Shown here in pieces: positions 9,836-18,424 of a stretch of 64,000 nucleotides of DNA. Under the pieces are notes generated by a model. The model was given only the letters and a program-made list of their open reading frames with translations. It made no database searches and was not told the DNA's origin. The DNA is from Algibacter_G agarivorans (GTDB lineage Bacteria > Bacteroidota > Bacteroidia > Flavobacteriales > Flavobacteriaceae), in the NCBI RefSeq assembly GCF_039543245.1, contig NZ_BAABJJ010000044.1, forward strand, positions 62,001-126,000, written 5' to 3'. The position numbers and the translations under genes are program-made. Numbering within the stretch: position 1 is the stretch's first letter; every line of letters begins with the position of its first letter.

Positions 9836-10230
9836 AATTAATTCTAAATTCTCTCCAAAGAAAGGCTTAAAGAACTTATTTCAACTTACGGGTATTTGTA
9901 TAAATAGGGGGGTGTTTTTAAAAATAGTGCTTAATATCTTATAAATTAATAAGACCTATCGTATATAATAGTTTTTAGAAAGTCTACAGTTAGTTGTACA
10001 TAAAAATAATATAGTACAAATGTTAATTATGTTAATTATAGCATTGTTTCCATTTGACAACTATAATTAGCCGTTATGTAAAATAGCCGCTACAAAGCGC
10101 TCGATTGCTTTATAACATCAAATTGCTCTCCAGGGCCATAAGATGCTAAAAACTGAAGTATGATAAAGATTGCTAAAATGATTTTACCAGCTCCAAAAAC
10201 AAATGCTTAGTTTTTTTAGCAAAGATTGAA
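9836..10230. other. Intergenic region with a small coding remnant
   Basis: No intact gene is visible. On the minus strand about 10080-10194 can be read as a short stop-flanked peptide (FGAGKIILAIFIILQFLA, then SYGPGEQFDVIKQSSAL). It looks like the C-terminal membrane segment of a lost protein and has no start codon. The rest (about 9836-10075) is AT-rich and should hold the promoter of the DUF4091 gene ending at 7898. The remnant lies directly downstream of a deleted GH13 gene, so this stretch has probably lost DNA. Confidence 0.4.
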
Positions 10231-10599
10231 CTATATTTTCAATTCACACACAACTTTTGAGATTGATCCGAATTTTTGCTTAAACACAACAATTGTTCTT
10301 GATCCGTTGAACCATACTGCATCAATACCTAGAGACTGAATGTAATCGACTTTTTCAATAATGCCTTTGATGTCACCAATACCATCACCATCAGAGTCTT
10401 TAAAGCTCTGTGGGTAAATTTGGTAAAAAACAGCTTCTGTTAGCCAATTAGGTATAGATTCAGGTGATCCTGTTTTTTGCTGTGAAGTTGAACTCCTTAA
10501 ACTAGAAGGTTTTGGTTCTAAACTTTTATTTGAATTACAAGATATAATACTGTATGTAATTAGCACTAAAAACAAGTACTGTTTTTTTAAATTTTTCAT
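10231..10599 (-). pseudogene. Deleted GH13 alpha-amylase-family gene (N-terminal remnant)
   Basis: The 122-codon frame starts as a normal GH13 lipoprotein: a signal peptide with lipobox (SIISC), a low-complexity linker, then NWLTEAVFYQIYPQSFKDSD and GIGDIKGIIEKVDYIQSLGI, ending in DAVWFN. This is the first beta-strand region of the GH13 barrel. Immediately after DAVWFN the usual continuation (proline-rich loop and first conserved motif) is absent, and the frame runs into 24 unrelated residues (GSRTIVVFKQKF, then SKVVCELKI). A GH13 enzyme needs about 450-600 residues, so no catalytic site is present. The short tail could be the original C-terminus joined by an internal deletion. It sits 17 bp downstream of the GH94 gene, as an intact member of that operon would. 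I call it non-functional. Confidence 0.75.
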
Positions 10600-10616
10600 T
10601 TTTTTCTTATGCTTTA

Positions 10617-13600
10617 TTAAAGTTGAATTTCAATCCTATTTTCTTTTGTATTTAATAATCCTAAGAATTTTTCAGTATCCAAAACAGCTCCTCCTTTTCG
10701 GTACTGATTGTCTTCATACGAAAAAGTTATATCCTTTCCATTGATACGTATTGCTTTTGGATGATACTCGTCTTCTTTTACTAAAAAATTCAAGGTTAAC
10801 AGAAATCCTTTGTATTCTATAGATGCAGATAATCCATCCAATGATTTTGGAATCACTGGGTCTATAATAGTTTTTCCAAATTCGGTACGTAGTCCCAATA
10901 AATGCCAAACAATTAGTCCCATGTATATCCCAGGTCCACTTGAATAAATACGCCAACCACCTTTCAATGTAATCTTTCCTGCTTTTAATTCTTCATAGCG
11001 TTTATCAGCTTCATAACGATTTTTAAACGTTACATCAGAACTACTGTAATAACAATTGGCTTGACGTACATCTCCACAGGCAACGACTTCGTTATAAGCT
11101 ATGGGGTTAGCTTGACGCAAGGCTTTTACAAAGGCTCCTGCATTACCTGTTCTGGCTTGTGTTTCGGCATAACGTAAATGTGCGTGCATGTACATAATGC
11201 CTACTTCCCGACCAAAATAAGAGCTGCTTTCTGCTCTCTGAAAAACAGTCTGGATACCTCCACTATATTTTGGTGGTCGGTTCATCAAGCGTGCACCATC
11301 AGGAGCTTTTAAGTGTTGCTCAATTAAGTTTTGGTGAAATTCAGCTTGCTCTTTGGTGAAAATACCACTGATAATACCACGAATCATCGGTAACAAACGG
11401 TACTGAATATTAGTTTTAGTGTCTGTTGGATGCAATAACAGACTGATACTATTATCTGCTTCTAATAATCCATGTCCAGCTACGATATTGTCTTTTATCA
11501 GGTGTTTGTTAAAGTCAGTTTTTATTTGAGTACATATATTTTGTAGTCGTGCTTTCTTTTCGGTGTCACCTATTAACTCATAAACAGATTGAAAAATAGA
11601 AAAGGCTTGATAATTCAGTGCTACTGTCCAACTGGAAATCAATCGTTCTGCCAATGTTTTGCTAGCAGGTTGCATAGAATCGTTCCAATCGCCTCCTCCA
11701 AAGGGTACAAAAGCGGTATTTGGAATAAAGGACGCCACCAACATATCTATCAATCGCTCAACGTGTTCTAAAAGTGGTGTTTTTTCAGCTGCTTTACGAC
11801 CGTTCTCATGGTAATATGGTAATACTTCGTTTAAAAAATCTACATCCCCTGTAGCTTTAATGTAGTTTCCTAAAGCAATAATACACCAATGATGAATATC
11901 ACCATGGGCATGGTCATGACGTACATCTGCATAACTATCAAACATAAACCATTGTGGCCATCCTCCATCAGGGTCTTGTTTGGAGAACATGATGCGCATA
12001 ACTTCTTTGGCTTCTTCAAATTTGTGCATACACAACAACAATTCAAACGGTCCTTGGGTGGTGTCTCTTGTTCCCCAAGCTGCTCCATCAAATTGTTCTA
12101 AACCGTGCGGAGTTAATACATGTGTCATCGCATTTACGCCATACCATGGTAAAATTTCTTGAATGACAGCAATGTCTTTATTGTCGCTTTTCAGAGATAG
12201 ATTTGAAGATAAATTTTCCCAATAGGCTTGTCCATCTTTAAGGTCTGATTGGTATTGTTTTTCACTGTTTTCAATCTTGGTTGTTTCAACTGTAGTAGTG
12301 ACTTCTCCAATAAAACTCATGCAAAAGTTTGAAGTATTTTCTAATTCTATATTGAAAAAAGGGTCGCCCTGACTTTTGTGGTCAGGATACAATATTTCAT
12401 CGCCATAGACTTTGTAATCTGAGTTATGGATATGTATTTTGAATTGCGCCTCTGGGAATTTTTTAGCGATAACACTTTCTTTGCTTGGACTGAATATATA
12501 AGTTCCTGCTGAGCTATCATCTGGTATATGCCACCCATTGTCTTCAGCACAATGATTGGTAATTAGCAATTTTACAGGAGCTCCATTTAGTACCTTAAAA
12601 TCCATATAAACTTCAGGAGTCGATTTAGATGTCCAGCTTCGTACCTGAAAACAAGTATCTCCTTGCTTGTAAATCCATCGACAGTGGTTCAAACCAATTT
12701 CATAGGCTGATGGTACGCCTAAAAGATATTTTTGTCCTTCTACTTCTACAAAAATGCGCTGTCCTGTTTGCGGTTCTAAATTAAATTGACTTGAGCAAAT
12801 GGACAAGAAACGGTTATAATTGGTATTGCCTTGCGTGATATGAGAGTTAAAAACACCGTACATATAAGTACTAGTGGACATCATATCTTCATCTGGGGTT
12901 ATGCCCATTTTGGCTTGCATAATATGTCCGTGTGGGCGGTCTACCAAACTTTCTTTTGTGCGTAAAACAACATGGTTATTTTCTTTGTAAAAAAACGACA
13001 ACACCTGTCCATTTTTTTCTTCTACATTTCGCAAATTATTTCCAAAGAAATGATACAAATCCTTATTGGTTAAATCATCAACAGGGAATAAAGGTGCAGT
13101 GTTAAAAAGATTGTTTTCTGTTATAAAGGTTTTTTCGGTATCAGGGATGTGAACTTCCGTATCAAATTCTTTTATAATTATTGGTAATAGTTCCAAATCT
13201 TTTTGAGATGTTGCTTTTGGGTGGTCTGCAATACAAGCAGCAACAAACGTACTTTTGTGTGGCGCATTAGGTTCTAAACCAAAAGGTTTTTCTTGTAAGG
13301 TAAGAATCGACAATTCTCCTGAGCATTCTCCTGCCAAAGATTCTTTCAATAAGCTTTCCGGTGTTCCTGTTTTTCTATAGGAGTTACCATACAATTGAAT
13401 ACCATCTGTACTTGCAGACATTGCTGAATTTTTACAAGCTATCATTAACCAAGGATTTCCTATTGTATCCATAAAATTTTGACGACAACAAATAATCGAC
13501 CCATATTTTTCGTCTTCTAAAATTTGGCGTTCCACATATTGGCTCACATAATATTCATTAACGAGCTTATCAGTTATTTTTTTTAAACCTACATCTTGCA

Positions 13601-13976
13601 CGTAAATTACATCTAGGATAATAGTGCTTTTGGTCGTGTTTTTTATGGTGATATCCCATTGCCAACTTAAACTTTTTTCCGAGAGTTGTAAGGTACAGGT
13701 ATAGTCAATGCCATCCCAATTGCCTTTGGCAATAAACATATTGTTAACTATTGAAAAGTGACTGTTACTTTCTGACCCTAAAAGGGGTTTGTAGTCGTAA
13801 CCATTGGTAGTTTTTTTTCTTAGGTAGATGTTAGCTCCTGACTTTGAAAATGCCGTCGCATTTTTGAGGCTTATTCGGATAGGTTTTGACTCTATATTTT
13901 GTACCAAGCCATTTTTTAAAAAATTAAATGTAAGGCCTTGTGTGTTTTTGATATTTAATTTTGTGTTAAGGGTCAT
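10617..13976 (-). CDS. GH94 phosphorylase, probably 1,2-beta-oligoglucan phosphorylase type
   Basis: A 1,119-residue protein without signal peptide or membrane segment, hence cytoplasmic. The C-terminal half is a clear GH94 (alpha/alpha)6 barrel: LTPHGLEQFDGAAWGTRD, DPDGGWPQWFMFDSY and HDHAHGDIHHWCIIALG. The catalytic-acid motif is GGGDWNDSM near residue 764, and the phosphate-side segment is FQRAESSSYFGREVGIMYMH. Cellobiose and chitobiose phosphorylases are about 800 residues, whereas 1,2-beta-oligoglucan phosphorylases are about 1,080-1,115, which fits this length and its long N-terminal beta-sandwich region. The enzyme would release glucose 1-phosphate from imported sophoro-oligosaccharides. 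Context supports this: two GH144-type genes, a GH3 and a sugar symporter lie upstream in the locus. Family assignment is firm; specificity is inferred from length and neighbours. Confidence 0.85.
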   Translation of the reverse strand: MTLNTKLNIKNTQGLTFNFLKNGLVQNIESKPIRISLKNATAFSKSGANIYLRKKTTNGYDYKPLLGSESNSHFSIVNNMFIAKGNWDGIDYTCTLQLSEKSLSWQWDITIKNTTKSTIILDVIYVQDVGLKKITDKLVNEYYVSQYVERQILEDEKYGSIICCRQNFMDTIGNPWLMIACKNSAMSASTDGIQLYGNSYRKTGTPESLLKESLAGECSGELSILTLQEKPFGLEPNAPHKSTFVAACIADHPKATSQKDLELLPIIIKEFDTEVHIPDTEKTFITENNLFNTAPLFPVDDLTNKDLYHFFGNNLRNVEEKNGQVLSFFYKENNHVVLRTKESLVDRPHGHIMQAKMGITPDEDMMSTSTYMYGVFNSHITQGNTNYNRFLSICSSQFNLEPQTGQRIFVEVEGQKYLLGVPSAYEIGLNHCRWIYKQGDTCFQVRSWTSKSTPEVYMDFKVLNGAPVKLLITNHCAEDNGWHIPDDSSAGTYIFSPSKESVIAKKFPEAQFKIHIHNSDYKVYGDEILYPDHKSQGDPFFNIELENTSNFCMSFIGEVTTTVETTKIENSEKQYQSDLKDGQAYWENLSSNLSLKSDNKDIAVIQEILPWYGVNAMTHVLTPHGLEQFDGAAWGTRDTTQGPFELLLCMHKFEEAKEVMRIMFSKQDPDGGWPQWFMFDSYADVRHDHAHGDIHHWCIIALGNYIKATGDVDFLNEVLPYYHENGRKAAEKTPLLEHVERLIDMLVASFIPNTAFVPFGGGDWNDSMQPASKTLAERLISSWTVALNYQAFSIFQSVYELIGDTEKKARLQNICTQIKTDFNKHLIKDNIVAGHGLLEADNSISLLLHPTDTKTNIQYRLLPMIRGIISGIFTKEQAEFHQNLIEQHLKAPDGARLMNRPPKYSGGIQTVFQRAESSSYFGREVGIMYMHAHLRYAETQARTGNAGAFVKALRQANPIAYNEVVACGDVRQANCYYSSSDVTFKNRYEADKRYEELKAGKITLKGGWRIYSSGPGIYMGLIVWHLLGLRTEFGKTIIDPVIPKSLDGLSASIEYKGFLLTLNFLVKEDEYHPKAIRINGKDITFSYEDNQYRKGGAVLDTEKFLGLLNTKENRIEIQL

Positions 13977-13985
13977 TTTGATACT

Positions 13986-16900
13986 TTAATTATTGTTCTT
14001 ATTGAAAAAAGTTGGGGTACTATTGTTATTGGTAACCATTAGTACGTATTTATCTTTTGTTTTTAAAGTGTTAATTTGTCTGCTATCATGCGGCACATAA
14101 AAACCACTTTCTAAAGGTGATATGGCAGTAAAATCATGTTTCCCATCGCCTAATAAAACGGTTCCAATACCTGCGTCATAGCGCGTCGTTTCTACCTCTG
14201 CACCGTAATGATTCCCTACTGAAATGATGTCTTTGTTACCATCACTATTAATATCAAGCACCAAAGCTGATTTTAAAGGCGCTGTTTGCGCTTCAACAGG
14301 TAATGGTTTTTTAATAAACTTACCATTATCGTTAATCAATACGATGCTTTTGAAGTCACTGATTTCATATACTACAGCTTTTTCAACTTCATCTTCGGGA
14401 AGAATTTCTACTAATTTTGAAGAGGCAAAACTGTGATAATCCTTGAATTTTTCAGAAACGTAATGCATTTGTTGACTGGTACATTCTCGACCTCTTACTG
14501 GTACATAGTCTTCTTTGTAGAATTTTGCCAATACCACATCGTTAGTCCCATTCTTATCAAAATCGTTGGCATACACTTTAAACGGGTGCTCTTTAGTTGC
14601 TTTAAATTTATTATTATTTCCGAGGTTTCCTATGATGTAATCATCATCGCCATCATTGTCTAAATCACTTGCTGTAATAGACCACCAAATACCTCGCGTG
14701 TCATTCAATCCCCATTTTTTAGAGTTGTTTTTAAAGATTCCTTTTTCATTTTCTAAAAAAGTAATATTCATCCATTCTCCTACGAGTAATAAATCTAAAT
14801 CACCATCGGTATCTACATCAGAAAAAGTGGCATCGGTTACCATCCCTATATCTTGTAAATCGGGAGCTATGTTACCACCTGCTTTTTTATAGGTATCATT
14901 GTCATTGATTAGTATATAGCTTGTTGCTGGATAGGGGTACTTACCTGCTATTAATCGGGTGCCTACAAATACATCTAAATCGCCATCGTTATCAATATCT
15001 GCTGCTTTTACGCATTGGGTGCTTTCATAAATTTTTGGCAGTTTATTTTGTGATTTTGTAAACACGCCTTGCCCATTATTGAGATATAAACGGTCTTGTA
15101 ACTGTTTATCTCCTTGATTGAATTCGCTTCCTCCACTAGCTACATACAAATCTTTATCGCCATCGGTATCTACATCTAAAAAGAGACACCCTAAATCTTC
15201 TGAGGTTGCATCTAAACCCCATGGCTGGGAGCTGTTTTCTTTAAAACTACCGCTTGGTTGTTGTATATATAAACTCCCGCTTTGTCCTATTGCACCACCA
15301 AAGAACACATCTTCTAAGCCATCGTTATTTACATCGGCAACGGCAGAAAACGGACCATTTTGGGAAAGTTTGTGTGGTAATAGAATCTCACGCTCAAAAT
15401 CATCAAAATCATTTTCTTGATGCTGGTAGGTAATTCCTGTTTCAATGGTATTTATTTCTTTAAAATAGCTGTCTTTTTTATGTTGTTTTTCAGAATTATT
15501 TTTTGCTTTTGAATATTTTAAGACTGCTGTTGTATTAGCTTCAATATTTTTTAATTGTTGAAACTTCCCTCCTTGCCATATAATTTTTAAACTATCTACT
15601 TGAGTATCTTTTCCTAATCCAAAAAAAACACCTGGAGCTACGGATGAAAAATAACCTCGGGTTAATGAATGCTCTGCTATTTGTTTTTTATTGTTATGGT
15701 ATATAATAACTTTAGCGCCAATACCTAATGGATTTTTCTCTGAACCTTTGAACGCTACTTTTAGGTAATTCCCTGTTGCATTATTTTTATACACAAAGGC
15801 AGGGGCATCTATATTATTGATGATGATATCTAAATCACCATCGTTGTCCAAATCGCCATAGGCAATTCCGCTTGAATAACTTGGCGTGTCAAACCCCCAA
15901 TCTTTTGATGTTTTTTCGAACTTTAATTGTCCCTTGTTTTTAAAAACATAATTAGATAATGGTGCTGAAGGGGCTTTTTTTGCCATACTCAAAAAATCTT
16001 TCGAACCTGAATTCAACTCTTTTCTTGTATTGCTTAAAAAGTCATTATTACGAATGTCTTTTTTTATACCATTAGTAACTATAATATCTTTCCAACCATC
16101 ATTATCTAAATCTACTACTAATGGTGCCCAACTCCAATCGGTTTTTGAAATACCTGTTAACCCACCCACATCATAAAACGTACCCATCCCTGAGTTTACC
16201 TGTAGTGTGTTAACCATGTATTGGTAATGCTTTCCCCATGATACCATTTGGTTAAATCGTTCGGTACTCATGGAACCCATATTGGTTTTTGAACGATAAT
16301 GGTCTTCGGCCGCCATATCTAGCGTCATTAAATCTATCAAGCCATCATTATTAATATCTGCGGCATCAGTTCCCATACTAAACCAGGAGATGTGTTTCAA
16401 AGTTTCGTTGCTTACTATTTTAAATGTGCCGTTACCGTTATTATAATACATAAAGTCTGGTTCATCATAATCATTAGACACGTATAGGTCTGTCCATCCA
16501 TCATTGTTAAAATCGGAAGCACTTACACTTAATCCATGTGCTAAAGTTTCTGAAATACCAGAGGTTTTGGAAACATCTCTAAAGTATCCGTTATCGTTTC
16601 TGTAAAGCTTATCGGTATGCAATAACTGACGTTCTTTTGGTATTTTGTAACGGTTAAATAATCTTGGATCTGGTGGTTGATTGACTTGATACATGTCTAA
16701 GTCACCATCATTATCCATGTCAAAAAATACTGCTTGTGATGAAAACCCTAAATCTGCCAGTCCGTATTTATTTGCTGATTCTGTAAACGTTAAATCACCA
16801 TTATTAATTAATAATTGGTTTTGACGTTCGTTTGGGTTCATGGACTCACCATTTCTACTTACATAAATATCTAAATAGCCATCTGCATTTACATCTGCCA

Positions 16901-17279
16901 TAGTAACGCCCCATGACCAGCCATCTTTTCTCGATACTTTTGAGCTTTTAGTAATGTTCTCAAATTGAAAATTGCCCTTGTTAAGGTATAACCTATCTGC
17001 TACCTGATTTCCACAAAAGAAAATATCGTCTAAACCATCATTGTTAATATCACCAATGGCTACACCAGCTCCATTATAAATCTGACTATAATACAAATGA
17101 TTTTTGGTTGCTGTTTCTTGGATGGTATTATTAAAGTCTATACTTGTTTTTTCAGGCGATAATAGTTCAAAACCTCCAATCAATTCCTTTGGATGAAGGT
17201 CTCGTTGTTTCTGGCACCCTACTAAACAACAAAGGCACACAAGTAAATGAATTTCTAAAAACGTATTGATATTTCTCAT
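13986..17279 (-). CDS. FG-GAP/VCBS repeat lipoprotein with ASPIC/UnbV domain
   Basis: A 1,097-residue surface protein. The signal peptide carries a lipobox (LVGCQ, Cys about 22). Many FG-GAP/VCBS-type repeats follow, each with a calcium-binding Asp-rich loop such as GDINNDGLDDIFF, DMDNDGDLDMYQV, DLDNDGWKDIIVT and DVDTDGDKDLYVA. An ASPIC/UnbV segment lies in the middle (GIGAKVIIYHNNKKQIAEHS, GLGKDTQVDSLKIIWQGG, about residues 500-560), and a second propeller-like set follows to about residue 1,050. Such proteins are common beside SusCD pairs in Bacteroidota and probably bind glycans on the surface; no catalytic residues are evident. It is 9 bp upstream of the GH94 gene and 79 bp downstream of the fucosidase gene, so it is probably in the same operon. 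Confidence 0.85.
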   Translation of the reverse strand: MRNINTFLEIHLLVCLCCLVGCQKQRDLHPKELIGGFELLSPEKTSIDFNNTIQETATKNHLYYSQIYNGAGVAIGDINNDGLDDIFFCGNQVADRLYLNKGNFQFENITKSSKVSRKDGWSWGVTMADVNADGYLDIYVSRNGESMNPNERQNQLLINNGDLTFTESANKYGLADLGFSSQAVFFDMDNDGDLDMYQVNQPPDPRLFNRYKIPKERQLLHTDKLYRNDNGYFRDVSKTSGISETLAHGLSVSASDFNNDGWTDLYVSNDYDEPDFMYYNNGNGTFKIVSNETLKHISWFSMGTDAADINNDGLIDLMTLDMAAEDHYRSKTNMGSMSTERFNQMVSWGKHYQYMVNTLQVNSGMGTFYDVGGLTGISKTDWSWAPLVVDLDNDGWKDIIVTNGIKKDIRNNDFLSNTRKELNSGSKDFLSMAKKAPSAPLSNYVFKNKGQLKFEKTSKDWGFDTPSYSSGIAYGDLDNDGDLDIIINNIDAPAFVYKNNATGNYLKVAFKGSEKNPLGIGAKVIIYHNNKKQIAEHSLTRGYFSSVAPGVFFGLGKDTQVDSLKIIWQGGKFQQLKNIEANTTAVLKYSKAKNNSEKQHKKDSYFKEINTIETGITYQHQENDFDDFEREILLPHKLSQNGPFSAVADVNNDGLEDVFFGGAIGQSGSLYIQQPSGSFKENSSQPWGLDATSEDLGCLFLDVDTDGDKDLYVASGGSEFNQGDKQLQDRLYLNNGQGVFTKSQNKLPKIYESTQCVKAADIDNDGDLDVFVGTRLIAGKYPYPATSYILINDNDTYKKAGGNIAPDLQDIGMVTDATFSDVDTDGDLDLLLVGEWMNITFLENEKGIFKNNSKKWGLNDTRGIWWSITASDLDNDGDDDYIIGNLGNNNKFKATKEHPFKVYANDFDKNGTNDVVLAKFYKEDYVPVRGRECTSQQMHYVSEKFKDYHSFASSKLVEILPEDEVEKAVVYEISDFKSIVLINDNGKFIKKPLPVEAQTAPLKSALVLDINSDGNKDIISVGNHYGAEVETTRYDAGIGTVLLGDGKHDFTAISPLESGFYVPHDSRQINTLKTKDKYVLMVTNNNSTPTFFNKNNN

Positions 17280-17358
17280 TTCCTATTACTTTAATATTTC
17301 TAATAAAAACTTGAAATTTGACTTCATTATCCATTACTATAGTAAAGTGGTTTAAAAA

Positions 17359-18420
17359 TCATTTCAACATTTTACCTACTTTCAAAATAATTTCTATACT
17401 CTTTTCAGGAACTTTTCCATCTCCATCAGGACCGATATTTAATAAAAGGTTACCTCCTTTTTGATTTATATCTTTCAATTTCTCATATATATCCTTTGGT
17501 GTTTTCCAATTATCATCGCCTTTTTTAAAGCCCCAAGATTCATTCATAGTATAGCATGCCTCCCAGTACCTGTCTTCGGGTTTGTCTTCTGGATGTGATT
17601 GTTCTGGTGTTCCATAGTCCCTTTTTTGTGTGTTCTGAAGGCGGTCATTTATTATAATATTTGGTTTTATATTACGTACGTAGTTATAAACTTGCGAACC
17701 TGTCTCTGTCCCCCACCATTCGGTCCAACCACCATCAAACCATAATAAATCTGGGTTATAATTCTCTATAAGTTCTTTAAGTTGATTTTTGACATACTCA
17801 ACATATTCTGTTTTTCTGCCCGTTTTCATACGAATAAGCCCCCATCGAGTCCAAGCATCATGACCATCAATATTTCGCTCTTGAGAAGGATGATGCCAAT
17901 CTATAATACTATAATATGTTCCAAATTTGATTCCTTGTTTACGACAAGCTTCACTCAACTCCGCCAGAATATCACGTTTAAAAGGAGTACTACCTACATC
18001 AAAATTGGTGTATTTGCTATTCCAAAGACAAAAACCTTCGTGGTGTTTAGTTGTAATAACCAGATAATTCATACCTGCCTTTTTTGCTGTTTCTGCAATA
18101 AAATCTGCATCAAAATCTATAGGGTTAAATGTGTGGGTTAACATGGCATATTCTTGCGGAGTTATATCGGCATTAGCCTGTATCCATTCCGAATAATGGT
18201 CAATAGGTTTTTCCTTCCAAAACCCTCCTAACTGTGATGACAAACCAAAATGAATAAACATTCCATATTTGGCTTTACCAAACCAATCCATTCTAGTATT
18301 AAATTCACCATAGGATTCATTGAGGAAATCTTTATTTTCTTGGGCTTTTACCACTAAGCTTAGCATTATAGCCAATATCACAGCCTTCTTTTTCATTGGT
18401 TTATTTTTATATTTTTTCAT
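17359..18420 (-). CDS. GH29 alpha-L-fucosidase-family protein
   Basis: A 353-residue secreted or periplasmic protein; the signal peptide is KKKAVILAIMLSLVVKAQ, and the second ATG (18396) gives a more compact one. GH29 features are KYGMFIHFGLSS near residue 51, VITTKHHEGFCLWNSKYT near 120, and the nucleophile Asp in PDLLWFDGGWTEWW near 222. It ends at the barrel (NLLLNIGPDGDGKVPEKS) and lacks the C-terminal beta-sandwich found in many GH29 enzymes of about 450-500 residues, so it is a single-domain form. It lies 4 bp downstream of the GH97 gene. It should remove terminal alpha-L-fucose, or act on a related sugar since the family also has galactosidase-like side activities. This points to a fucosylated substrate for part of the locus. 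Confidence 0.87.
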   Translation of the reverse strand: MKKYKNKPMKKKAVILAIMLSLVVKAQENKDFLNESYGEFNTRMDWFGKAKYGMFIHFGLSSQLGGFWKEKPIDHYSEWIQANADITPQEYAMLTHTFNPIDFDADFIAETAKKAGMNYLVITTKHHEGFCLWNSKYTNFDVGSTPFKRDILAELSEACRKQGIKFGTYYSIIDWHHPSQERNIDGHDAWTRWGLIRMKTGRKTEYVEYVKNQLKELIENYNPDLLWFDGGWTEWWGTETGSQVYNYVRNIKPNIIINDRLQNTQKRDYGTPEQSHPEDKPEDRYWEACYTMNESWGFKKGDDNWKTPKDIYEKLKDINQKGGNLLLNIGPDGDGKVPEKSIEIILKVGKMLK

Positions 18421-18424
18421 TGTT

